Below are positions 1-7,468 of a stretch of DNA of 17,187 nt, one piece after another. Source of the DNA: an uncultured Archangium sp. GTDB lineage: Bacteria > Myxococcota > Myxococcia > Myxococcales > Myxococcaceae. The position numbers and the translations under genes were made by a program. Each line of letters begins with the position of its first letter. Within the stretch, counting starts at the first letter, position 1. The notes under the pieces are model-generated. The model did not search any database and was not told the DNA's origin. It saw only the letters and a program-made list of their open reading frames with translations. The stretch is taken from NCBI GenBank assembly GCA_946479335.1, contig CAMLFP010000079.1, forward strand, positions 1 to 17,187, given 5' to 3'.

Positions 1-74
1 TGGCCTCGCACGCGCGGTGGCTCAAGGCGATGGGCGCGAGCGAAGAGGTGTCACTCGCGTCGGCCTTGAGCTGA
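1..74 (+). CDS. C-terminal end of an unidentified gene (partial)
   Basis: Reading in the third frame from the left edge gives about 23 codons ending ...WLKAMGASEEVSLASALS and a TGA at 72-74. Almost every codon in this frame ends in G or C, matching the real genes here. The first frame over the same bases has poor third-position GC, and the second stays open but continues as the antisense of the next gene. It would be convergent with the minus-strand operon, with only 11 bases between the two stop codons and no obvious hairpin terminator. The fragment is too short to assign a family. Confidence 0.45.
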   Translation, partial: ASHARWLKAMGASEEVSLASALS

Positions 75-85
75 AACACGAGGAG

Positions 86-1159
86 TCACTCGGCGACGCC
101 GGCGTCGGCCTTGCGCAGCTTCGCGCGGGCGCGCTCGGCAACGCACTCGTCGAGGCCCTTCGCCATGATCTCGTACGGCACGCCCGCCTCGAGGCGGAAG
201 CCGCCGCCCTCCTCCGCGCCGTGCACGCGCGCGAGGTCGAGGATGCTGGCCTCGTCTTGATTGCCCTCCGCGACGGCGCGCATGCGCGCGAGGGAGACCG
301 CCGCACCGAGCGCGCGACGCAGCTCATCGGCCGTCGCCGGGTCGGTGGGCTTCACGTCGGCCACCATGCCCACGTCGTGGCTGACGTCCATGTGGAGCTG
401 CATCGAGTCGGCGGCCTGCCGCATCAACTGCGCGAGCCTCGGGTCCTGCTTCTCCAGCATCGACGCGATGAAACCGGAGTTCACCAGGCCGTACACCTCG
501 CCGTAGGCCATCGAGTCGTCGAGCACCGGCGCGCCCTGCTGCGGGCCACCGTTCTCGAGGCGGTCCAACGTGGCCTTGATGGAGGCCTCGTCGCGCCCGG
601 TGATGAGCATCTGCCCGTTCCACACCGCGAAGCTGCGGCCGTCGCCTGACTCGTAGAGCTTCGCGCGCGGGCCATAATCCTTCGCGACGTTGCCGAAGGT
701 GTCCCACGGCACGCGGCTGAAGTCGCCCGACACCACGGCGTTGTCGTCAATCATCGCCACGCGGTCGATGCCGTTCACCGGGTCGACGCCCGCGTCGCGG
801 AACCAGGTGAGGTCGCCTTCGTCGAACAAGCAGTTGGTGAGCTTCTGACCGAGGTCGCTGTTCATGATGGCGTTGAACTCCGCGACCACCGCGCCGCGCT
901 TCACCTCGGAGGGCATCATCGCCAGCATCGGGTCCTTCGGCGGCGCGCGCTTCACGCCGGCGTCGGGAGCCTCGGGCGCGAGCCACGTGCGGCGCGCTTC
1001 GGCCTGATGCACCTCGTCGCGCGTCTTGCGCGTGGGCAGCGACACCTCGGGCGTCCGGGCGCGCTCCGGAGGCTCCGCGCCGCGCATCAGCCACGCGCCG
1101 AGCGCCAGCAACACCGCCGCGAGCACCAGCCACAGCACCGGAGAACGCTTCTTCTGCAT
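86..1159 (-). CDS. Membrane-anchored protein of unknown function, last gene of the dnaJ/ABC operon
   Basis: This 357-residue protein starts MQKKRSPV, followed by one hydrophobic segment at about residues 8-25 with positive residues before it and no cleavage or lipid site. It should therefore be an N-in signal anchor with a large periplasmic part. A charged, Ala/Pro-rich linker to about residue 75 leads to a mixed alpha/beta domain with a single Cys near residue 110 and a DDSMAYGEVYGLVNSG stretch. I recognise no enzyme motif, and it could belong to an uncharacterised family. It begins 3 bases after the ABC permease stop, so it is almost certainly co-transcribed and may be an accessory subunit of that transporter. 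The operon link is clear; the function is unknown. Confidence 0.85.
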   Translation of the reverse strand: MQKKRSPVLWLVLAAVLLALGAWLMRGAEPPERARTPEVSLPTRKTRDEVHQAEARRTWLAPEAPDAGVKRAPPKDPMLAMMPSEVKRGAVVAEFNAIMNSDLGQKLTNCLFDEGDLTWFRDAGVDPVNGIDRVAMIDDNAVVSGDFSRVPWDTFGNVAKDYGPRAKLYESGDGRSFAVWNGQMLITGRDEASIKATLDRLENGGPQQGAPVLDDSMAYGEVYGLVNSGFIASMLEKQDPRLAQLMRQAADSMQLHMDVSHDVGMVADVKPTDPATADELRRALGAAVSLARMRAVAEGNQDEASILDLARVHGAEEGGGFRLEAGVPYEIMAKGLDECVAERARAKLRKADAGVAE

Positions 1160-1162
1160 GAC

Positions 1163-1999
1163 TCAGAAATCCTTTCGCTCGAAGCGCCACGCGGCGACCG
1201 AGAGCAACGCGACACTGAAGATGGCGCAGCCGCCGAGCAGCCGGCTCAGCATGTTCGCGTCGACCGGCTCCGACGCGGCGAGGTGCGCGGAGACGGTGGC
1301 CAGCGTTCCCAATCTCGGGAAGGGCAACATCACCCACGAGAACAGCGTGCGGCCGATGCCTTCGCTCATCGTCACCGCGATGGACTCGCGGAAGCTGGCG
1401 ACGACGCCGAGGATGAGCGTCACCACGCCCAGCGCGCCCGACAGCGCCGCGCTGCGCACGAAGAAGTTGGTGGTGAGCATCACCGCGTAGAGCGCGCAGA
1501 AGCCGACCCAGCCGACCGCGCTCCCGAGCAGCAACTTGAAGTTCCACACGCCGGTCTTCACGCCGAGCAACACCGTCAGCCCGCCGGCGCCGTACAGCGT
1601 GCCCAGCGCCGCGAGCGTCACCACGCCGAGGAAGGTTCCAAAAAGTAACTGCCAGCGCGCGACGGGCAACGAGAGCAGCTGCTCGATGCGGCCGGGCGCG
1701 AGCAACTCCGGCGCGAAGTCGCTGCACGCCAACGCGAGGAAGAACGCGCCGCCGTAGAAGCTGGCGTACGAGACGACGGTGAAGAGTGCGCCCAGCACGC
1801 GGTTCGCGCTCATGATGTCGTCGCTCATCAGGGCGCCGAAGAGCTTCGAGCCCGCGATGGCGCCGTCGACCACGTCGAGCTGCAACGAGAAGCCCAACAC
1901 CAACAACACCAGCGTGATGCCGCCGAACAACGCGAGGAACCAGCGGCGCCGCGACGCCTCGAGGAGCAGATCCCACGCGACGCGGAAGAGCTGCGTCAT
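1163..1999 (-). CDS. ABC-2 type transporter permease
   Basis: This 278-residue integral membrane protein has about six hydrophobic helices. The first is near residues 20-40 after a basic RRR patch, and the last ends just before the C-terminal ERKDF. A short cytoplasmic-looking stretch reading PGRIEQLLSLPVARWQLLFG lies in the middle, as in ABC-2 permeases, where it couples to the ATPase. The length is usual for one half of such a permease. The ATG overlaps the TGA of the upstream ATPase gene by 4 nt, so the pair is translationally coupled and should form one transporter, probably two permeases plus two ATPases. The substrate cannot be read from sequence; the family includes exporters of drugs, lipids and polysaccharides, and gliding-motility or sporulation systems. 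Confidence 0.88.
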   Translation of the reverse strand: MTQLFRVAWDLLLEASRRRWFLALFGGITLVLLVLGFSLQLDVVDGAIAGSKLFGALMSDDIMSANRVLGALFTVVSYASFYGGAFFLALACSDFAPELLAPGRIEQLLSLPVARWQLLFGTFLGVVTLAALGTLYGAGGLTVLLGVKTGVWNFKLLLGSAVGWVGFCALYAVMLTTNFFVRSAALSGALGVVTLILGVVASFRESIAVTMSEGIGRTLFSWVMLPFPRLGTLATVSAHLAASEPVDANMLSRLLGGCAIFSVALLSVAAWRFERKDF

Positions 2000-2844
2000 G
2001 GCGCGCCCTCCACGTCGGCGAGCACCTCTTCGAGCGCGCGCGCGTGCGGCGTCACCGCGGTGATGTGCAGCCCTTCACGGCGCACGCCATCGAGCGTCGC
2101 GTTCAGGCCCGCGAGGTCGCCCTCGTAGACGCGCGGCGGCTGGCCTTCGAGGCCGATGCTCCAGCGGTTCGCGGCGCGCGTGAGCTCTTCGAGCGTGCCT
2201 TCGAGTTTGAGTTCGCCCTTCTGCAGCACGCCGATGCGGTCGCACACGCGCTCGGTCTCGGAGAGCAGGTGCGAGTTGAGCAACAGCGTCGCGCCGCGCG
2301 CCTTCTCTTCGAGGAGCAGGGTGCGCACCTCCACGCGCCCGAGCGGGTCGATGCCGTCGGTGGGTTCATCGAGGATCAACAGCTCCGGTTTTCCCAGCAT
2401 CGCCGCCGCGAGCCCCAGGCGTTGGCGCATGCCTTTGCTGAACGTGCCGACGCGCTGTGACGAATCAGACAGGCCCACGCGCTCGAGCAGCGCGGCGAGC
2501 TCCGCGTGCGTGGGCTGGAGGCCCTTGAGCGTCGCCATCGAGCGCAAGAAGTCGCGCGCGGTGAGCGCCGCCGGCAGGTGCATGCGCTCCGGGAGGTAGC
2601 CGATGCGTGCGCGCACCTGCAGCTCCGACGGGTCGCCGCCCAGCACGCTGACCTCGCCGGATGTCGGCCGCACCACACCGAGCAGCGTCTTGATGAAGGT
2701 CGTCTTCCCCGCGCCGTTGGGGCCGATGAGCCCGAACGCCGCGCCGCGTGGAATCGACAGCGTCAACCCGCGCAGCGCGCGATGCGGGGCGCCGAAGAGG
2801 CTCCGGTAGTCCTTCACCAGTGCGTTGACACTCACCGCGGTCAT
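1996..2844 (-). CDS. ABC transporter ATP-binding protein (ABC-2 class)
   Basis: This 282-residue protein has a single nucleotide-binding domain. The Walker A motif GPNGAGKT is at residues 41-48, the signature FSKGMRQRL at 135-143, Walker B plus D-loop LLILDEPTDGIDP at 155-167, and the switch histidine in NSH at 192. The Q-loop reads IGYLPE at 81-86, where proline and glutamate replace the usual glutamine. This is common among ATPases that drive ABC-2 permeases and is not a defect. About 60 residues after residue 215 form a C-terminal extension of unknown role. A strong ribosome binding site precedes the start, and the permease follows with a 4-nt overlap. It supplies ATP hydrolysis for that permease. 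Confidence 0.93.
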   Translation of the reverse strand: MTAVSVNALVKDYRSLFGAPHRALRGLTLSIPRGAAFGLIGPNGAGKTTFIKTLLGVVRPTSGEVSVLGGDPSELQVRARIGYLPERMHLPAALTARDFLRSMATLKGLQPTHAELAALLERVGLSDSSQRVGTFSKGMRQRLGLAAAMLGKPELLILDEPTDGIDPLGRVEVRTLLLEEKARGATLLLNSHLLSETERVCDRIGVLQKGELKLEGTLEELTRAANRWSIGLEGQPPRVYEGDLAGLNATLDGVRREGLHITAVTPHARALEEVLADVEGAP

Positions 2845-2850
2845 CGAGCC

Positions 2851-2856
2851 CCTCCC
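2851..2856 (-). promoter_or_regulatory. Strong Shine-Dalgarno site for the ABC ATPase gene
   Basis: On the minus strand GGGAGG lies 6 bases before the ATG at 2844. It is the clearest ribosome binding site in this operon and sits in the 38-nt gap after the PLP-enzyme stop. The ATPase therefore appears to be translated independently, whereas its neighbours rely on overlapping stop/start codons. Confidence 0.6.
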
Positions 2857-2882
2857 AACGAACTCCGGAGAACTTGATTGCT

Positions 2883-4031
2883 TCAGCGCAAGGCGATGCG
2901 CAGGCGCGCCAGCAGCTCGATGACGTCGGCTTCGTCGTGGTACGGCGCGAAGCCGAAGCGCAACCGGTCGTCGCGCGCGTCCGTCATCACGTGGTGCAGC
3001 TTGAGCGCCGCACAGATGGCGCGCGCGTCGGGCGTTTTGAACGTCAAGAAGCTGCCCCTCACCCCAACCCTCTCCCCAGGGGAGAGGGAGTCTGTGGAGA
3101 GCGGGCCAATCGGCAGCCCTTCGAGGAACTGCTGCTGCAACCGACGCGCGTGCGCGTGCACGTTCACCGTCGTGCAGTCGGCTTCTTCACGCCAGCGCAT
3201 CACCGCGTTGAAGCGGTAGAGCCCCGAGACATCGAACGTCGCGCCCGCGAAGCGCTGCCCGCCCACCGCGTACGGCACGCCGTCGACCTTCTCGTCCAAC
3301 GCGCCGAAGGCCGCGAACCAGCCCGTGTTGCGCGGCCGCAGGTGCGCCGCCGACGGAGGCACATGCAGGAAGCACGCACCCTCGCCCGCCATCGCGTACT
3401 TGTAGCCACCGGCCAGGTAGAACGCGCGCGCGCCCGCGTGGTGCAGGTTGGTCGGCACCGCGCAGAAGCCGTGGTATCCGTCGATGACCACCAGCGGCTC
3501 CTTCGGCAGCGCGTTCACCAGCGCGTCGAGGTCGCGCACCACCGCGCCGGAGTTGAAGAAGACGTGGCTGAAGAACACCAGCTCCGCGCCGGCCTTCGCC
3601 GCGTCCACCAGCCGCTGAGGGAAGGTGTCGAACGGCTCCGCCGGCACGCGCGTCACCGTGACGAGCCCGTCTTCTTCCAGCCGGCGCGTCTGACGCTCGA
3701 ACGAGTGGAACTCCGAGTCGCTGGTCACGATGCGCGGCTTCTCACCGAGGCACGAGAGGATGCGCAGCACGAACTCGTGCGTGTTGGGCGCAAAGACCAG
3801 CGACGACGACTCGGGGAGCGCGAGCTCCTTCGCCACATGCCGCTGCGCCTCGGGGATGACGTCTGAAAAAACGTGGCCCCACTTGTCGTCCGCGAGTCGC
3901 GCCGCGTCGAGCCACGCCTGCTGCTGCGCTTCGAACGACACGTCAGGCCACGCGTGGTGGCTGTGCGCCGCGAAGTGCAGGCGCTCCGGAGCTGCTTCAA
4001 GGAACCGCGTGAAGCCCGCTTTCCAGTTCAT
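2883..4031 (-). CDS. PLP-dependent class V aminotransferase-fold enzyme (kynureninase-like)
   Basis: This 382-residue fold-type I PLP enzyme is cytoplasmic. IDGYHG at about 183-188 supplies the aspartate expected to hold the pyridine nitrogen (D184). [11 protein letters not shown] at about 208-218 carries the lysine expected to form the Schiff base (K211), a pattern like that of kynureninases. The N-terminal [10 protein letters not shown] at 20-29 is typical of the class V group. The substrate is uncertain: kynureninase, cysteine desulfurase-like and other lyases share the fold, and no other tryptophan-breakdown genes are nearby. Its ATG overlaps the dnaJ stop by 4 nt. Residues 315-326 ([12 protein letters not shown]) are encoded by a dispersed palindromic repeat inserted in frame, so this stretch is not ancestral. 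Confidence 0.82.
   Translation of the reverse strand: MNWKAGFTRFLEAAPERLHFAAHSHHAWPDVSFEAQQQAWLDAARLADDKWGHVFSDVIPEAQRHVAKELALPESSSLVFAPNTHEFVLRILSCLGEKPRIVTSDSEFHSFERQTRRLEEDGLVTVTRVPAEPFDTFPQRLVDAAKAGAELVFFSHVFFNSGAVVRDLDALVNALPKEPLVVIDGYHGFCAVPTNLHHAGARAFYLAGGYKYAMAGEGACFLHVPPSAAHLRPRNTGWFAAFGALDEKVDGVPYAVGGQRFAGATFDVSGLYRFNAVMRWREEADCTTVNVHAHARRLQQQFLEGLPIGPLSTDSLSPGERVGVRGSFLTFKTPDARAICAALKLHHVMTDARDDRLRFGFAPYHDEADVIELLARLRIALR
3055..3088. repeat. Dispersed palindromic (REP-like) repeat inside the PLP-enzyme gene
   Basis: The repeat starts with a C-rich leader, CCCCTCACCCCAA, at 3055-3067. Then CCCTCTCCCC at 3068-3077, one A, and GGGGAGAGGG at 3079-3088 form a perfect 10-bp hairpin. From general knowledge, copies of this leader-plus-hairpin are scattered in many proteobacterial-type genomes, mostly between genes. 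When translated they give peptides such as [12 protein letters not shown] or [11 protein letters not shown]. Both peptides can be read here, one on each strand. This copy keeps the host reading frame open. Confidence 0.75.
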
Positions 4032-5134
4032 TTCTTCAGCAGCTCTTTCACCTTCGCGAAGAAGCTCTTGCTCTGCGGGTTGACGTCTTCACCCGAGGCC
4101 TCGGCGAACTGGGTCAGCAGCTCGCGCTGCTTGCTGTTGAGGTTCTGCGGCGTCTCCACCACCACGCGCACGTGCTGGTCGCCGCGCCCGCTCGACTGGA
4201 GGTGGGGGATGCCCTTGCCCTTCAGGCGGAACACCTTGCCGCTCTGCGTGCCCTCGGGGACCTTCATCTTCACCAGCCCGTCGAGCGTCGGCACCTCGAG
4301 CTGCGTGCCCAGCGTGGCCTGCACGAAGCTGATGGGCACCTCGCAGAAGACCTCGAACTCTTCGCGGTGGAAGAGCGCGTGCTCCTTCACGTGCACCACG
4401 ACGTACAAGTCGCCCGCCGGGCCGCCCTGCTCGCCGGGTTCGCCTTCGCCCGCGAGCCGCACGCGCGTGCCGGTGTCGACGCCCGCGGGGATCTTCACCG
4501 CCAGCTCGCTCACCGACTCGGTCTTGCCGGAGCCTTTGCAGTCCTTGCACGGGTCGGCGACCACGCTGCCCGCGCCGTTGCACTGCGTGCAGGTGCGCGC
4601 CACCGCGAAGAAGCCCTGCGTGAAGCGCACCTCGCCGGCGCCGCCACACGTCGGGCACTGCCGGCGCTGCTTGCTCTTGCTGCCGGTGCCGTCGCACGAC
4701 TCACAGCGCTTCGGGCGCGGGATCTTCACGCTGACGTCGGTGCCGAACGCGGCCTCTTCGAACGTCAGCTCGAGGTTGTAGCGGAGGTCTGCGCCGCGAT
4801 TCCGCCCGCCGCGACGGCCGCCGCGCTGCCCGCCGAAGATGTCGCCGAAGATCTCCCCGAAGATGTCGTTGATGTTGACGTTGTTGAACCCGGAGCCGCC
4901 GAAGCCCTCCACGCCCTGATGCCCGAAGCGGTCGAACCGCGCTCGGCGATCGGGGTCTGACAGCACCTCGTACGCCTCCGACGCCTCCTTGAACTTCTCC
5001 TCGGCGTCTTTGTCTCCGGGGTTGCGGTCGGGGTGGTACTGCATCGCCATCTTGCGGAACGCCTTCTTCAAGACCTCGCCATCGGCGGTGCGTTCGACCT
5101 GCAGCACTTCATAGTAGTCACGCTTGGAAGCCAT
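4028..5134 (-). CDS. dnaJ: Chaperone protein DnaJ
   Basis: This 368-residue cytoplasmic co-chaperone stimulates the ATPase of DnaK and presents unfolded clients. All type I Hsp40 parts are present in order: a J domain with the HPD triad at 34-36, a Gly/Phe-rich linker at about 71-113, and four CxxCxGxG zinc repeats at about 144-203 ([32 protein letters not shown]). C-terminal substrate-binding domains follow to residue 368. The length is close to that of E. coli DnaJ. The reading frame continues upstream to 5842, but [11 protein letters not shown] is the canonical start and the extension is antisense to the exporter gene. There is no dnaK or grpE beside it; instead it leads the operon with the PLP enzyme and ABC transporter. 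No clear Shine-Dalgarno is visible. Confidence 0.97.
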   Translation of the reverse strand: MASKRDYYEVLQVERTADGEVLKKAFRKMAMQYHPDRNPGDKDAEEKFKEASEAYEVLSDPDRRARFDRFGHQGVEGFGGSGFNNVNINDIFGEIFGDIFGGQRGGRRGGRNRGADLRYNLELTFEEAAFGTDVSVKIPRPKRCESCDGTGSKSKQRRQCPTCGGAGEVRFTQGFFAVARTCTQCNGAGSVVADPCKDCKGSGKTESVSELAVKIPAGVDTGTRVRLAGEGEPGEQGGPAGDLYVVVHVKEHALFHREEFEVFCEVPISFVQATLGTQLEVPTLDGLVKMKVPEGTQSGKVFRLKGKGIPHLQSSGRGDQHVRVVVETPQNLNSKQRELLTQFAEASGEDVNPQSKSFFAKVKELLKK

Positions 5135-6890
5135 GGGCGCGAGCCATCTAACGCATGTCCCCTCGAAAGCAACGCGCGCGCCCCGCCCGGACAAGCGTGT
5201 CTGGCTGCGCGTTTTCGGGAGGACCGCGCCGTACCGGGCCGCGCTCGCCGGCGCGACGCTGCTGGCGCTGGTCTCGGCGGGCGCCGGTGCGCTGTGGGCC
5301 TCGCTCCTCGGGCCGCTGCTCAAGGGCCTGCTGACGGCGGGCGACACGCGCTGGGGGCCGTTGGTGCTGACGCGCGAAGACCTCTCGTGGCGGGTGCCGG
5401 TCGCGCTGGCGGGCATCGCGGCGCTCAAGGGGCTCGCGGCGTGGCTCCACTCGGGCCTCATGGGCCGCGCGGCGCAGGGCACGCTCTCGACGCTGCGGCA
5501 CGACTTGTATGAACGGCTGCTCTCGTTGCCGCCCGCGTGGTTCGAGCAACGGCACTCCGGAGAGCTGCTCTCGCGCTTCACCAGCGACGTCACGCAGCTC
5601 GAGTTCTCCGCCGGGCAGGCACTGTCGGCGATCACCAAAGACACGCTGCAGGTGCTGGCGCTGCTGGTGGTGTGCTTCGTGACCGACTGGAAGCTGGCGC
5701 TGGTCGTCTTCCTCGTGTTGCCGGCGATGATCCTCCCCGTGTCGCGCTTCGCGAAGTGGGCCAAGCGCGCGGCGACGCGGTCGCAGGCGTCACTCGGGCA
5801 GCTCTCGTTGCTCGCGGCGGAGCAGCTCCACAACCTGCCCATCGTGCAGGCGTACGGCGCCGAGGCGCGCGGTCTGCGCAGCTTCGATGAAGAGCAGGAG
5901 CGCTACCTCGGCGCGATGAAGCACTCGCTCTTCGTGCGCGGGGCCTTCACGCCGGTCACCGAGTTCATCGGCGTCATCGGCGTCGTCGCGGCGCTGCACT
6001 TCGGCACGCGCGCCATCGCCGCGGAGCCCGCGCTCGCCGGCAGCCTGGTCAGCTTCCTCGCGTCGGCGCTGCTGATGTACCAACCGGTGAAGTCTCTCTC
6101 GGGCACGTTCTCGCAGCTCTCGGCCGGCGCCGGCGCGGCGGAGCGGCTCTTCGAAATCCTCGACGCGTCGGCGCCTCCGCGCACCCGGGCGCCGTCGCGA
6201 GCAGACGCTCCCGCAGTGGTCTTCAGCGACGTGGCGCTGACCTACGCCGATGGCCGCGAGGCGCTGCACGGCGCGAGCTTCGAAGTGCCTCGGGGGAAGC
6301 TGGTCGCGCTGGTGGGCGCCTCAGGCGCGGGCAAGTCGTCGGCGCTGGCGTTGATCCTCGGGCACGCGACGGCGAGCCGCGGCGAAGTCACGGTGAACGA
6401 GCCACACCTCGCGTGGGTGCCGCAGGAGCCGGTGCTGCTCTCCGGCTCGGTGCGCGACAACCTGCGCCTCGGGAAGCCCGACGCCGACGACACAGCGATG
6501 CAGCGCGCGCTGACCCGCGCCCACGCCGGCTTCGTGAAGCGCCTCGATGACGAGGTGGGCGAGCGCGGCGCGAAGCTGTCAGGCGGCCAGCGGCAACGCC
6601 TCGCCATCGCGCGCGCGTTCCTGCGTGAGCCGAAGCTGCTGCTGCTCGACGAGCCCACCAGCGCCCTCGACGCGGAGAGCGAAGCCGAGGTGCAGGCCGG
6701 CCTCGTGGAGCTGATGGCGGGCCGCACGGTGCTGGTGGTCGCGCACCGGCTCTCCACGATTCAACGCGCCGACCTCATCGTGGTGCTGCACGACGGGCGC
6801 GTGGTCGAACAGGGCACGCACGCCGAGCTGCTCGCGCGCGACGGCGTCTACGCGCGGCTTCACGCGTCGAGCGTGCCCTCGAAGACGTAG
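5133..6890 (+). CDS. MsbA-type ABC exporter (fused membrane and ATPase domains)
   Basis: This 585-residue half-transporter has a six-helix type I exporter membrane domain at about 25-320, with the usual [28 protein letters not shown] region as an intracellular coupling loop. The ATPase domain follows. Walker A GASGAGKS is at 395-402, the Q-loop glutamine in VPQEP at 431, the signature LSGGQ at 482-486, Walker B with the catalytic glutamate at 506-507, and the H-loop histidine at 538. All catalytic residues are present, so it should work as a homodimer exporting lipids, drugs or peptides. The stretch from the Walker A lysine to the Q-loop is about 12 residues shorter than in MsbA. I chose ATG 5133; an in-frame TTG lies at 5124. 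Either start is within or beside the dnaJ start on the other strand. Confidence 0.92.
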   Translation: MGASHLTHVPSKATRAPRPDKRVWLRVFGRTAPYRAALAGATLLALVSAGAGALWASLLGPLLKGLLTAGDTRWGPLVLTREDLSWRVPVALAGIAALKGLAAWLHSGLMGRAAQGTLSTLRHDLYERLLSLPPAWFEQRHSGELLSRFTSDVTQLEFSAGQALSAITKDTLQVLALLVVCFVTDWKLALVVFLVLPAMILPVSRFAKWAKRAATRSQASLGQLSLLAAEQLHNLPIVQAYGAEARGLRSFDEEQERYLGAMKHSLFVRGAFTPVTEFIGVIGVVAALHFGTRAIAAEPALAGSLVSFLASALLMYQPVKSLSGTFSQLSAGAGAAERLFEILDASAPPRTRAPSRADAPAVVFSDVALTYADGREALHGASFEVPRGKLVALVGASGAGKSSALALILGHATASRGEVTVNEPHLAWVPQEPVLLSGSVRDNLRLGKPDADDTAMQRALTRAHAGFVKRLDDEVGERGAKLSGGQRQRLAIARAFLREPKLLLLDEPTSALDAESEAEVQAGLVELMAGRTVLVVAHRLSTIQRADLIVVLHDGRVVEQGTHAELLARDGVYARLHASSVPSKT

Positions 6891-7249
6891 AAGTGCGCGC
6901 CCGCCTCGATGCGGATGGTGAGCGTCCCCTCCAGCCCGGCGAGCGCGTCGGTCGCGGAGCCCGGCACCACCTTCACCTCCAGCCGCATCTCGCCCGGGCG
7001 CATGGTGCCCACGTGCGTCAGCAGGAAGCTGCCCTGCTTCCCCAGCAGCGAACCGGTGAATCGGTCGAGCGCGACGTACGCGCTCCCTCCCGCGCTCTGG
7101 AAGGCGGTCATCTCGCCCGCGGCGGTGCCCACGAGGTCGCCGGTGAAGGTCTTGTCGATGGCCAACCTCGGGAACGCGCCGGGGCGGCTCGGGTCAGGCG
7201 GGAGCGGCGTGGTCTTCACTTCAAAGGCACCAGTGGCGTTGAGCTTCAT
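6860..7249 (-). CDS. DUF3224-like small protein
   Basis: This 129-residue protein begins MKLNATGAFEVK. It contains the pattern I associate with DUF3224: an opening A-G-F-V-K strand, a central SIDK-like FTGDLVGTAAGEM, then YVALDRFTGSLLGKQGSFLLTHVGTM, and a closing [20 protein letters not shown]. The family is a small all-beta fold of unknown biochemical role, often in stress or xenobiotic contexts. There is no signal peptide, so it is probably cytoplasmic. A GTG eight codons upstream (7273) would extend the frame, but the family starts near MKLN. Its last 31 bases overlap the exporter 3' end in the opposite direction. It is divergent from the TetR efflux operon. Confidence 0.85.
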   Translation of the reverse strand: MKLNATGAFEVKTTPLPPDPSRPGAFPRLAIDKTFTGDLVGTAAGEMTAFQSAGGSAYVALDRFTGSLLGKQGSFLLTHVGTMRPGEMRLEVKVVPGSATDALAGLEGTLTIRIEAGAHFYVFEGTLDA

Positions 7250-7452
7250 GCCGCCACGCGACCACACCGTCACCGGCAGGTCTTGAACGAACGCGACACA
7301 CCCGCTTCGAGGCGAACAGCCCCACGCGCACCTCGCCGCTGATCACCCCCGTCAGGGACTTTCGCGGGCTTGCGTCAGGCGCCGCGCCGTTCATGAAACC
7401 TTCACATTCGTTGTGTTGCGAACTCCAGGCACTGGAAGTACCTGTCCGCAAA
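7250..7452. promoter_or_regulatory. Divergent regulatory region between the DUF3224 gene and the tetR efflux operon
   Basis: No convincing gene lies here. The part from about 7390 is clearly AT-richer than the rest of the window and codon third positions lose their GC bias, as expected of promoter DNA. It contains the small palindrome TTCATGAA at 7390-7397 and the dyad TCCAG-GCA-CTGGA at 7424-7436. The best promoter match I can find, TTGCGA at 7416-7421 with TACCTG 17 bases on, is poor, so no promoter is called. An open frame on the minus strand has no family resemblance. Confidence 0.5.
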
Positions 7453-7468
7453 ATGAATCCAGATTCAT
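7453..7468. promoter_or_regulatory. Perfect 16-bp palindrome, likely TetR operator
   Basis: ATGAATCCAGATTCAT is a perfect inverted repeat with 8-bp half-sites, starting at the ATG of the tetR gene. TetR repressors bind palindromes of this size and usually control their own operon. Because it overlaps the start, bound repressor would block initiation or act as a roadblock. Alternatively, the true start is the in-frame TTG at 7492 and the palindrome lies wholly in the promoter or leader. Confidence 0.6.

Noticed and set aside
5135..5842. N-terminal extension of DnaJ by about 236 residues
   Set aside because: The frame is open, but DnaJ proteins start with the J domain and the extension is antisense to the exporter membrane domain.
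7416..7444. Possible sigma-70 promoter TTGCGA-17-TACCTG before tetR
   Set aside because: The -10 element matches only two of six consensus bases, so it is not supported.
7221..7451. Minus-strand frame of 76 codons in the intergenic region
   Set aside because: It shows no family resemblance and no ribosome binding site, and it overlaps the DUF3224 start in another frame. A frameshifted upstream part of the DUF3224 gene was considered, but the family starts at the chosen ATG.
7393..7452. ATG at 7393 as the tetR start
   Set aside because: The 20 codons before 7453 are AT-rich at third positions and read like promoter DNA, and TetR proteins rarely have such an N-terminal extension.
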